Positions 1 through 5,300 of a stretch of DNA of 7,093 nt are shown one piece after another; the first letter of the stretch is position 1, and each line of letters starts with the position of its first letter. Where the stretch lies: the NCBI GenBank assembly GCA_007570915.1, contig RKSK01000027.1, positions 1 to 7,093 on the forward strand, given 5' to 3'. This stretch comes from Cenarchaeum sp. Lineage in GTDB: Archaea; Thermoproteota; Nitrososphaeria; Nitrososphaerales; Nitrosopumilaceae. A program made the translations under genes and the position numbers. The notes under the pieces are model-generated. The model made no database searches. It saw nothing but the letters and a program-made list of their open reading frames with translations, and was not told the origin of the DNA.

Positions 1-88
1 GGCATATTTCTGTTTGGGCGGGCGCGCCCCCCGCGGCCGCCCTGCCGCCCAGGGGGCGGTGTTGCGTAGGCGCAAACGGGGGCGCGCC

Positions 89-118
89 GGGCAAAAATGG
101 GCAAAATGCGGCAAAGTC
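89..118. repeat. Three phased 10-bp A-tract repeats
   Basis: The unit GGGCAAAA(A)T begins at 89 and 99, with a weaker copy CGGCAAAGTC at 109, an exact 10-base step. The A-runs lie at 93-97, 103-106 and 113-115; another, AAA at 74-76, is about two helical turns earlier. A-tracts repeated once per turn are known to bend DNA. The position, roughly 60-80 bases before the kinase TATA-like box, would suit a bent upstream element, but a role is inference. Confidence 0.5.
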
Positions 119-170
119 GGCGCGGGCAGCCGGGGCCGCCGCCGCGGGCAGGGAGCGCGCCGCCGCCACA

Positions 171-178
171 CCTAAATC
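171..178 (+). promoter_or_regulatory. TATA-like box of the kinase gene
   Basis: CCTAAATC is the only AT-rich island in an otherwise GC-only stretch just before the kinase. Its centre (about 174.5) is 27-28 bases from the GTG at 202, the usual archaeal distance from TATA box to transcription start. This predicts a leaderless mRNA beginning at or near the GTG. The box is weak compared with the archaeal consensus. Confidence 0.45.
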
Positions 179-201
179 GGCGCGCCGGCGGCGCGCGCGA
201 C

Positions 202-1065
202 GTGCCGAGGGTCGCCGTCTTTGCGAGCTGCACCGAGGACGAGATCTCCGTTGACGGCGAGCGCGTCGCGGCCCCGGGCGGGCCGGGCACGTACTGCTGC
301 CTGACGGCGCGCAGGCTGCGCGCCGACGTCGACCTCCACACGAGGATGGGGCCCGGCGGCGCGCGCGCGCTCCTCGAGGCCGAGGGCGTCAGGATACTCG
401 GCGAGCCGGCCGCCGAGGCTGTCCGCTTTGCGCTTGACGTGCGCGGCGGCGAGAGGGCGCTGCGCCTGCTGCGCGGCGGGGAGCCAATAGGGTACGACGG
501 CATGGGCGGCGCCGACGGCGCCATAGTCACGCCGGTCTGCGGCGAGATCGCCGCCGGGACGCTTGAGGCGATAAAGGCCGACTCGGCGTTCACGCTAGTC
601 GACCCGCAGGGGTTCCTGAGGAGGGCCGGCGAGGGAGGCGCCATAGCGCTCACGGGCGAGGCGCCCGGCCTCGGCGGCATATCCGCGATAAAGGCCGACA
701 CGGACGAGCTCGCCGCGCTTGCCGGCGGCGGCGGCGCGCGCGCGCTAGCTGGCGCCGGCGTCGGGCACGTCCTCGTCACGTCGGGCCGCGACATTATGAT
801 GCTCTCGGGGGGCCGCGAGTACCGCCTCTCGCTGCCCGTCAAGGCCGTCGCCGACACGACTGGCGTGGGGGACATATTTTCTGCGGCGTTTTGCGCCACG
901 ATGCTAAGGGAGAGGGACGCGCTCTGGGCGTTCTGCTTTGCGTGCGGGGCCGCGCATGCGGCCCTGGACACGCGCGAGGCCGGCCCCAAAAAGGTCCCCG
1001 CGCGCCGCGCCGTCGAGACCAACGCGGCCTACTTTTACAACACTGTCGAGTTCTCCGGCGCCTAG
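202..1065 (+). CDS. PfkB/ribokinase-family carbohydrate or nucleoside kinase
   Basis: Predicted cytosolic kinase that transfers a phosphate from a nucleotide to a sugar or nucleoside hydroxyl; the substrate cannot be read from the sequence. The 287-residue product starts with a beta-strand (PRVAVFAS), then GGPGTYC at residues 26-32, matching the N-terminal substrate-site glycines of the family. The C-terminal PfkB signature DTTGVGDIF lies at residues 218-226, with the catalytic base Asp224 in the GVGD anion-hole motif. Length is slightly short for PfkB proteins (usually about 290-330). The GTG start at 202 is chosen because the fold begins there and a TATA-like box lies 27 bases upstream; an in-frame ATG at 97 would add a low-complexity basic leader. 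It is convergent with the PIN gene, with 3 bases between stop codons. Family assignment is firm. Ribokinase, nucleoside kinase and ribose-1-phosphate kinase are all possible. Confidence 0.85.
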   Translation: MPRVAVFASCTEDEISVDGERVAAPGGPGTYCCLTARRLRADVDLHTRMGPGGARALLEAEGVRILGEPAAEAVRFALDVRGGERALRLLRGGEPIGYDGMGGADGAIVTPVCGEIAAGTLEAIKADSAFTLVDPQGFLRRAGEGGAIALTGEAPGLGGISAIKADTDELAALAGGGGARALAGAGVGHVLVTSGRDIMMLSGGREYRLSLPVKAVADTTGVGDIFSAAFCATMLRERDALWAFCFACGAAHAALDTREAGPKKVPARRAVETNAAYFYNTVEFSGA

Positions 1066-1068
1066 CGC

Positions 1069-1443
1069 CTACTCCATGACAATCCTGTCCCGCGACACGG
1101 ACATGACCGACCCGCCGGCCTCCCTGACGGCGCGCTTGAGCGCCCTGTCCATCGTCGCGACGATGCCGCCGTTGCGCCTCACGTGCGCCACGATCGCCGC
1201 GTCGGCGTGCGCCGCGCCGCGGCCTATGCCGATCGTGCGGCCCGCGCGCGCGGCCCCCAGCGCTCGCGCCGCGCCGGGGCTAGACGGCGCGAGGCGCTCG
1301 AGCTCGGCGACCACGGCGTCGGGGACCACGAGCGAGATGTCGCCGATCTCCGTCTCGAGCGAGCCAATGTTGCGAACGCGCACGCTGTGCACGTGGACGA
1401 GAAAGCTCGTGTCGCAGATCACGTCAGCCAACCCTGCCGGCAC
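1069..1443 (-). CDS. PIN-domain nuclease, archaeal Fcf1/Utp24-like
   Basis: Small single-domain PIN protein of 124 residues, the usual size for archaeal stand-alone PIN proteins. Four acidic residues that would bind the catalytic metal are visible: Asp11 in CDTSFL, Glu47 in VVAELE, Asp81 in HADAAI and Asp99 in ATMDRAL. PIN proteins cleave single-stranded RNA. The group found next to aIF2gamma and S6e in archaea is related to eukaryotic Fcf1/Utp24, which cuts pre-18S rRNA, so a role in small-subunit rRNA maturation is the best inference. A VapC toxin is less likely, since no antitoxin gene is adjacent. The GTG at 1443 overlaps the end of aIF2gamma by 20 bases; a second in-frame GTG at 1422 sits one base after that gene's stop and also fits, giving 117 residues. 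Either way it is the last gene of the operon and probably translationally coupled. Confidence 0.85.
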   Translation of the reverse strand: MPAGLADVICDTSFLVHVHSVRVRNIGSLETEIGDISLVVPDAVVAELERLAPSSPGAARALGAARAGRTIGIGRGAAHADAAIVAHVRRNGGIVATMDRALKRAVREAGGSVMSVSRDRIVME

Positions 1444-2707
1444 CTATGAGGCGCCAGCGGTCGGCGATCTTGCGGCTGATCGCCACGCTGCGCCCCCCCA
1501 GCAGGCAGACGCTGCGGCGAAACTCGACGGTCACCCTGCCCCCCTTGGCCGACTTGGCCTGGCAGAGGGCCGGCGCGGTCCCCACGCTCAGGCGCAGCAT
1601 CTCGCCGGCCTTGACCGGCGCGATCCTCGTGCCCGCCTCGCCTACTGCCGAGTCGAAGAGGCTCACGTCCATCGTCGCCGACGTCGCGTTCTCGGGCAGC
1701 GAGCCCGGCCGGCCGATGACGGACCCCGTGAGGCTGTCGCCGGCCGTCATCGCGGGGTCCAGCCTGGTCCCGATCGCCACGAGGCCGCCGGGCCTCACCT
1801 CCTCGACGCGGCCCGCGCCGGTCCCCAGCGAGGTGACCTCGGTCGTGAGCGGCTCGTGGCGGCCGCGGCGCTCGTCGAGCACGCCGGGCCTGATCTCGAC
1901 CTCGTCGCCGACCTTTAGGGACCCCTGCGTGAGGCTGCCGCCGATCACGCCGCCGGCGATCCTGGCGATCTCGGTGCCCGGCCTGTTCACGTCAAACGAC
2001 CGCAGCACGTGCATTACGGGCTCCTCGGAGGGGTCCCTCTCGGGCGTCGGGATTGTGCGCTCTATCGAGTCTATGAGCGCGTCGGTGTTTAGCGACGACT
2101 GCGCCGAGACCGGGATGACGGGGGCCGACGCCCTGCCGGCCCCCTTGAGGAACGAGGCGATCGCGCCGTGGTTTGCCATGGCCTGCTCGTAGGTTAGCAG
2201 GTCCACCTTGTTCTGGACCACGACGACCTGCGTTATCCCGAGTATGTCAAGGGCCAGCAGGTGCTCCTCGGTCTGCAGCTGCGGGACCTTTTGGTTTGCG
2301 GCCACGACAAGCAGCGAGCCGTCCATGAGGGCCGCGCCGGAGAGCATGTTCGCCATGAGGCTCTCGTGGCCCGGGCTGTCGACAAAGCTGACCACGCGCG
2401 AGAGCTCGGCGGCCGAGCCGCACGCCGGGCACCTCGGCGACGTCGAGGAGCCGAGCGGCGGCTCGCACGAGGCGCACCTGTAGAACGCCGCGTCGGTGTA
2501 CCCGACGCGGATCGTGATCCCGCGCCGCAGCTCCTGGCTGTGGACGCTGGTCCACCTCCCCGTGAGGGCCTGTATGAGCGTCGTCTTGCCGTGGTCCACG
2601 TGGCCCGCGGTCCCGATGTTCACGCACGGCTGCCTGCCGTGCATCTTGACGTACCAGTCGGGGAGCGTCTCGTTCCAGCCGGGGGCGTCCGGCTTGCCTG
2701 CGGCCAT
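1424..2707 (-). CDS. eif2g: Translation initiation factor aIF2 subunit gamma (GTPase)
   Basis: Core subunit of archaeal aIF2, which binds GTP and initiator Met-tRNA and brings it to the 30S subunit. The 427-residue product shows all G-domain motifs: G1 GHVDHGKT (residues 35-42), G2 RRGITI (61-66), G3 DSPGHE (110-115), G4 NKVD (166-169) and G5 SAQ (201-203). A zinc knuckle of two CxxC pairs (Cys78/81, Cys93/96) sits between G2 and G3, as in aIF2gamma and not in EF-Tu. Two beta-barrel domains follow; domain II begins near RSFDVNRPGTE. The protein is a little longer than many archaeal versions (about 410-415) because of about 25 N-terminal residues (WNETLPDWY region) before the first strand, a style I associate with Thaumarchaeota. 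A second ATG at Met22 is a shorter alternative start. The ATG at 2707 is 3 bases after the S6e stop, so the two genes share an mRNA. Confidence 0.97.
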   Translation of the reverse strand: MAAGKPDAPGWNETLPDWYVKMHGRQPCVNIGTAGHVDHGKTTLIQALTGRWTSVHSQELRRGITIRVGYTDAAFYRCASCEPPLGSSTSPRCPACGSAAELSRVVSFVDSPGHESLMANMLSGAALMDGSLLVVAANQKVPQLQTEEHLLALDILGITQVVVVQNKVDLLTYEQAMANHGAIASFLKGAGRASAPVIPVSAQSSLNTDALIDSIERTIPTPERDPSEEPVMHVLRSFDVNRPGTEIARIAGGVIGGSLTQGSLKVGDEVEIRPGVLDERRGRHEPLTTEVTSLGTGAGRVEEVRPGGLVAIGTRLDPAMTAGDSLTGSVIGRPGSLPENATSATMDVSLFDSAVGEAGTRIAPVKAGEMLRLSVGTAPALCQAKSAKGGRVTVEFRRSVCLLGGRSVAISRKIADRWRLIGAGRVG

Positions 2708-2710
2708 GCG

Positions 2711-3145
2711 CTAGGCTTTCTTGCCCTTGCCGGCCCCCGCGTCGTCCTTTGCCGACCCTTCCGGCGAGCCGGCCGCGCTGCCCGCGTCGCCGCCCGGCTC
2801 CTCGAGCTCGCCGTCATAGCGGCAGTTCACCTGAAAGACCTCCTCGGTTATCTCGCGGCCGCGCACGAGCTTGCGCACGCGCCGGCCGCGCGGGGCGTGC
2901 GGCAGGCCGACCCCGCGCGAGAGCAGGACGTACTTGCGCGAGCCGCCGTGCACGTCTCCGCGCATGGGCACGCCGGACTTGTCGCTGCCCCCCGTTACCC
3001 TGATCTTGCCGGCGAGGCCGACTGCGGCCCCGTCGAGCTCGGCGCCGATCGCCGCGCCGACGAGCTGGTTGGCCTCGGCGTCCTTTAGCTCGCGCGTCGC
3101 CGAGCGGCCGCGCGAGTCCGATATGGCAAGCTTGAATGTCGCCAA
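2711..3145 (-). CDS. rps6e: 30S ribosomal protein S6e, TTG start
   Basis: Small-subunit ribosomal protein shared by archaea and eukaryotes, 144 residues. The N-terminus MATFKLAISD matches the family start, which fixes the initiation codon as TTG at 3145 although the frame stays open for another 148 codons upstream. The diagnostic core is KIRVTGGSDKSGVPMRGD (about residues 47-64), then a basic stretch rich in Arg/Lys (GRRVRKLVRG) and EITEEVFQVN. From about residue 110 the tail is low complexity: Gly/Ala/Ser/Asp/Glu, ending in GKGKKA. Archaeal S6e lacks the long eukaryotic phosphorylated tail, so this short acidic then basic end is a lineage add-on. It is the first gene of the operon with aIF2gamma and PIN. 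Its TATA-like box lies about 29 bases before the TTG, so the mRNA should have almost no leader. Confidence 0.95.
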   Translation of the reverse strand: MATFKLAISDSRGRSATRELKDAEANQLVGAAIGAELDGAAVGLAGKIRVTGGSDKSGVPMRGDVHGGSRKYVLLSRGVGLPHAPRGRRVRKLVRGREITEEVFQVNCRYDGELEEPGGDAGSAAGSPEGSAKDDAGAGKGKKA

Positions 3146-3167
3146 GCGCGCGCGCGGGCGCGCGCCT

Positions 3168-3181
3168 AGGTTAATTAACCT
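3168..3181 (-). promoter_or_regulatory. Palindromic TATA box of the S6e operon
   Basis: AGGTTAATTAACCT is a perfect 14-bp palindrome with an 8-base AT core (3171-3178), the sharpest AT island between the S6e gene and about 3590. The core centre is 29-30 bases from the S6e TTG, placing transcription start within a few bases of it. Between box and start lies a 21-base run of only G and C, mostly alternating (3146-3166). Because the box is symmetric it could also start transcription rightwards near 3201, but no convincing gene lies that way. Confidence 0.65.
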
Positions 3182-3585
3182 TGTGAGAAGCTGGGCTCGG
3201 CGGGCGGATGGCTCGCGCGGGGGGGCGGCACCTGCTGCGGCCCCGCCGGTCGCGTGGCCACACGCGAGTGCTGGCGGGAACGCGGCCCCGGCTCGCCGCG
3301 TGTCCCTGCCCTGCTCCGGCGCGCCCCTCAGAGCGCGGTGGCCTTGCCTGCCATCCACGGGATAGCGCGCGACAGCACGGGAACTCGCCGGCCGTCTCAA
3401 ACGTGCGCGAAGGCGCCGAGCAGGGCAGGAACAGGCATCCGTCAGACGCGCCAGACAGGCCATGGCCAGGCGAGCCGACCGTGGCTGTGTGGGCCGCATG
3501 TCCCTGCCAAGCCACGTGGCCGTGGCGCCATGCCCCGCCTCGATCGCGGGCGGGCAGCGGCGCCACGGAGTCCGCGCATCCGCCG
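3182..3585. other. Intergenic stretch without a recognised gene
   Basis: Several long frames are open on both strands, but they overlap each other, are rich in Arg/Pro/Ala/Gly/Cys and show no domain, so none is called. No tRNA, SRP RNA or RNase P RNA signature was found by eye. Visible structure: perfect palindromes GGCCATGGCC (3468-3477) and GCCACGTGGC (3511-3520), and a 16-base near-repeat described separately. A GATAATAC box on the minus strand (about 3590-3597) sits 28 bases before a GTG at 3566 opening a 131-codon Cys/Arg-rich frame that ends in the S6e palindrome; coding is not supported beyond that spacing. Confidence 0.55.
3295..3508 (+). repeat. 16-bp direct repeat pair containing TCCCTGCC
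   Basis: GCCGCGTGTCCCTGCC (3295-3310) and GCCGCATGTCCCTGCC (3493-3508) differ at one base and start 198 bases apart. The 8-base core TCCCTGCC also occurs at 5282-5289 (+) and, as its complement, at 147-154 and 4262-4269. By eye, no exact copy lies inside the supported genes of this window. Most copies have a GCG or GCA within a few bases before the core. No function is known to me. Confidence 0.4.
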
Positions 3586-4197
3586 TCATGTATTATCTCG
3601 GCGTTGCCATGGCAAGCCCGTGGCGGGAGCGTGATCGGCGATGGAAGGGCCGTGGACGCGGGACTTGCTGTTGCCGCGCGGGGTGCAGGAGGCAGCAGCT
3701 GCGGTTCCACGAACGGCAGCGCCGGAGCCACATTCCGGGCACCCATGGAAAAAGACGACCGCCCTCGAGTGGCCGGGACGCACCCACGGCAGGGGCTGCA
3801 AGCGCGTCGTGCCCGTCATGGGAGACGTGCGTGTCGTCGTCCCCAGGAACCCACTCCTTGGATATCTTTTCCCGGCGGCGCTCAAAAGTCTTGTTGGTGA
3901 GGCGCCTCGCAGGGTTTGCGCTGGCGTGCCCTGCCAGCAGCCGCACATGTTGCGAAACTCGTTCCGGTAGCTGCCTCCTCCTGTACGGGAAATTCCTCCG
4001 GCAAACTCGAGGTGCGTCCCGCATTGCGTGTCCGTGAGATCCCTGTCGTGTAATCGAAAGGGCGCCTCGCGTGCCCACATTTTCAGAGGATTTCTGCCAG
4101 GACATGTTTGCCCCGGCGCTCACGCCCCGTTTGTCCATATCTCAGGAAACGGTTCGTTCCCCCACAGCGGCGTAGCCCGTAGCCTCTCTTCCATCAC
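3586..4197 (-). pseudogene. Possible decayed gene behind a TATA box
   Basis: A GTG-ATG pair at 4197/4194 lies 24-27 bases from the centre of a strong TATA box and opens the frame MEERLRATPLWGNEPF, which stops at an in-frame TGA (4122-4120) after 24 codons. After the TGA the same frame stays open for 177 codons to 3586, including a peptide-like part with HLEFAGGISR and a CGCW motif. From about 3900 to 3770 the neighbouring frame looks more coding (KTFERRREKISKEW, then GDDD), which would require a frameshift. One nonsense codon plus one shift suggests a broken gene. I recognise no family. Alternatives are a real 24-residue leaderless peptide, a non-coding RNA from this promoter, or chance openness of GC-rich DNA. 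A 12-bp palindrome TTGCCATGGCAA (3604-3615) lies near the distal end. Confidence 0.3.
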
Positions 4198-4216
4198 GGA
4201 GGGCTCCGCGGCGACA

Positions 4217-4224
4217 GTATATAA
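4217..4224 (-). promoter_or_regulatory. Strong TATA box facing the possible decayed gene
   Basis: Read on the minus strand this is TTATATAC, close to the archaeal TATA consensus and conspicuous in its surroundings. Its centre is 27 bases before the ATG at 4194, the leaderless geometry seen for other genes here. Read rightwards it would start transcription near 4248, where no start codon or gene follows, so the minus direction is preferred. It lies in the 98 bases after the end of the ADP-ribosyltransferase-like gene. Confidence 0.55.
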
Positions 4225-4295
4225 CTCATGTGCCAAAATGGAGGGAACTGCACGGGCCCCCGGCAGGGAAATGCGCCCATGTGCCCATGTGGTTG

Positions 4296-5207
4296 TCAGG
4301 CGCTGCCCGCCTCGGCGGGAAAAATGGCGCGGTATGGCACACATGGCACGCCTAGCTCCTTTGCGAGGCGGGTAGTTCCGGGCGGCGGTTCCAACACGGT
4401 TATGATAGACCTTGCCATGGCGGCAGAGCCGCTCGGCCATTGTGGCGAGAAATGGACCTGGATCTCGTCTGCGTATCTGATCTGGAATGTTCTGTGGACG
4501 CTTTCGGCGCCTGGGCGCAGATCCAGCACGTCAGATGCCAAGGAGTACACAGCAGGGATGGCGCCTAACGCACGTGCCGCGCGGGCGTCTATTGCCAACA
4601 CCACTCTTGGGAAATTGGGCGGAATGCCCATGGTAAACGCAAAATCTATAGCTGCCTTAAGATCAGCCGACAAGGACACAAACGAATAGACAGGCCCTGG
4701 GAGGATTTTTCCCGAGCGTATGCTCTCAAGCTCCACCAGAGACAGCCCCCGGTAATAATAGGAGGCTTGCTGAAACGCATCCCGCACAATCCTGTTCACT
4801 GCGTCTTCCACATTCCGGATTGCCAAAAAGTTCTTGCGCGCCATCCCCGCGGCAGACCCTAGCAGCATGTCCCAGGTTGTGTTGTACGTGGCAACGGTTG
4901 AAAGACCCGCCAGGATCACGTCCCTCGGGGAGCCGTCCGTGGCGCTCATCCCAAGTCGCGTGGCAAGGGCGTCGAGCCTCCCTTTCCCGCACGCGGCAGA
5001 GATTCCGTCCCACGCCCCGCCGCCCCCTGAGAGCCACTCGCGATGCTCCCTTGCCTGCGCCGCCATGCCGTCTAGCAACCTGCGCACCTGCGCCCCCGCG
5101 GCCGCCTGCTTGGCGCTTTGCCACCTTAGGTGCCATAGACGCACCCGGGGTATTGGGGAGGACGCCCCCATGGCGGCTTGCAGCACTGCATAGAACCACG
5201 CGTTCAC
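4296..5207 (-). CDS. Putative ADP-ribosyltransferase-fold protein
   Basis: 303-residue protein. The C-terminal half carries, in order, the landmarks of the R-S-E class of mono-ADP-ribosyltransferases: Arg153 in YYYRGLS, a Ser-x-Ser motif (Ser178, Ser180) in YSFVSLSADLKAAIDFA, and a candidate catalytic Glu248 in YADEIQVHF. The usual first acidic/Gln residue of the E-x-E pair is Ala246, so activity or target class may be altered. Such enzymes move ADP-ribose from NAD to Arg or other groups on proteins, DNA or small molecules. The N-terminal 130 residues are mostly helical-looking, with a short hydrophobic start (WFYAVLQAAMGA) that is not a clear signal peptide. The GTG start at 5207 lies 26 bases from a TATA box centre. 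Local GC falls to about 47% (4621-4680), well below the flanking genes, which hints at transfer. No antitoxin-like or immunity gene is adjacent. Fold likely; substrate and role unknown. Confidence 0.65.
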   Translation of the reverse strand: MNAWFYAVLQAAMGASSPIPRVRLWHLRWQSAKQAAAGAQVRRLLDGMAAQAREHREWLSGGGGAWDGISAACGKGRLDALATRLGMSATDGSPRDVILAGLSTVATYNTTWDMLLGSAAGMARKNFLAIRNVEDAVNRIVRDAFQQASYYYRGLSLVELESIRSGKILPGPVYSFVSLSADLKAAIDFAFTMGIPPNFPRVVLAIDARAARALGAIPAVYSLASDVLDLRPGAESVHRTFQIRYADEIQVHFSPQWPSGSAAMARSIITVLEPPPGTTRLAKELGVPCVPYRAIFPAEAGSA

Positions 5208-5229
5208 GCGCGCGGCGCACAGGGGCTGC

Positions 5230-5236
5230 TATTTAA
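5230..5236 (-). promoter_or_regulatory. TATA box of the ADP-ribosyltransferase-like gene
   Basis: Minus-strand TTAAATA, a good archaeal TATA match, centred at 5233, exactly 26 bases before the GTG at 5207. Transcription should begin at or next to the start codon, giving a leaderless mRNA. This supports the GTG at 5207 over the internal ATG at codon 13. The palindrome TAACGCGTTA overlaps its upstream end. Confidence 0.6.
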
Positions 5237-5293
5237 CGCGTTAGGAAAGCGAGCCCCCGCCTGTAAAATCCCAATGCCGCGTCCCTGCCCCCC

Positions 5294-5300
5294 AAAAAAA
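5294..5300 (-). terminator. Poly-T terminator after the surface-protein gene
   Basis: On the minus strand there is an uninterrupted run of seven T starting 61 bases past the surface-protein stop codon. Archaeal RNA polymerase ends transcription at such T-tracts without needing a hairpin. It is the longest homopolymer T-run noticed in the minus-strand sequence and is well placed between two same-strand genes. Confidence 0.6.

Larger units (their letters stand above)
1..201. other. GC-rich region upstream of the kinase gene
   Basis: No gene is supported here. An ATG at 97 opens a frame into the kinase, but the 35 residues it would add are Arg/Pro/Gly/Ala-rich and unlike a PfkB N-terminus, so they are treated as upstream sequence. 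The stretch holds an AT-rich start (5-16) that could be the T-rich end or promoter of a gene outside the window, three copies of the palindrome GGCGCGCC (21-28, 81-88, 179-186), and a perfect 6-bp hairpin CCGCCC/GGGCGG (45-50 with 54-59, 3-base loop). It also holds phased A-tracts (89-118) and the kinase TATA-like box. The hairpin has no following T-run, so it is not called a terminator. Confidence 0.6.

Noticed and set aside
97..201. Kinase start at the ATG at 97, adding 35 residues
   Set aside because: The extension is Arg/Pro/Gly/Ala-rich with no family similarity, overlaps the A-tract repeat, and would put the TATA-like box at 171-178 inside the gene.
1069..1443. PIN protein as a VapC toxin
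   Set aside because: No antitoxin-sized gene adjoins it and it is embedded in a translation operon, which fits the Fcf1/Utp24-like group.
938..1918. Open 326-codon frame on the plus strand across the PIN and aIF2gamma genes
   Set aside because: It is antisense to two well-supported genes and is rich in Arg/Ala/Pro, a by-product of high GC in the opposite strand.
3146..3589. Upstream extension of S6e by 148 codons
   Set aside because: S6e proteins start MATFK, which is reached exactly at the TTG at 3145; the extension runs through the TATA palindrome and is low complexity.
3208..3900. 230-codon plus-strand frame starting 33 bases after the S6e palindrome
   Set aside because: Start spacing from the symmetric TATA box is tempting, but the translation is Arg/Pro/Ala/Cys-rich with no domain and its codon choice is unlike the real genes.
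3901..4070. Direct repeat GGCGCCTCGC at 3901-3910 and 4061-4070 as possible element ends
   Set aside because: A 10-base match in about 1 kb of GC-rich DNA is expected by chance, and there are no inverted ends or transposase.
3182..4295. tRNA, RNase P RNA, SRP RNA, C/D box RNA or CRISPR array in the gene-free stretch
   Set aside because: Searched by eye for a GTTCRA T-arm, the GNAR-type SRP loop, RNase P conserved blocks, TGATGA/CTGA boxes and regularly spaced repeats; none was found. A covariance search would be needed to exclude divergent RNAs.
4228..4689. Plus-strand frame near the TATATAA at 4218
   Set aside because: Mostly antisense to the ADP-ribosyltransferase-like gene, and its ATG lies only a few bases from the box, not at the expected distance.
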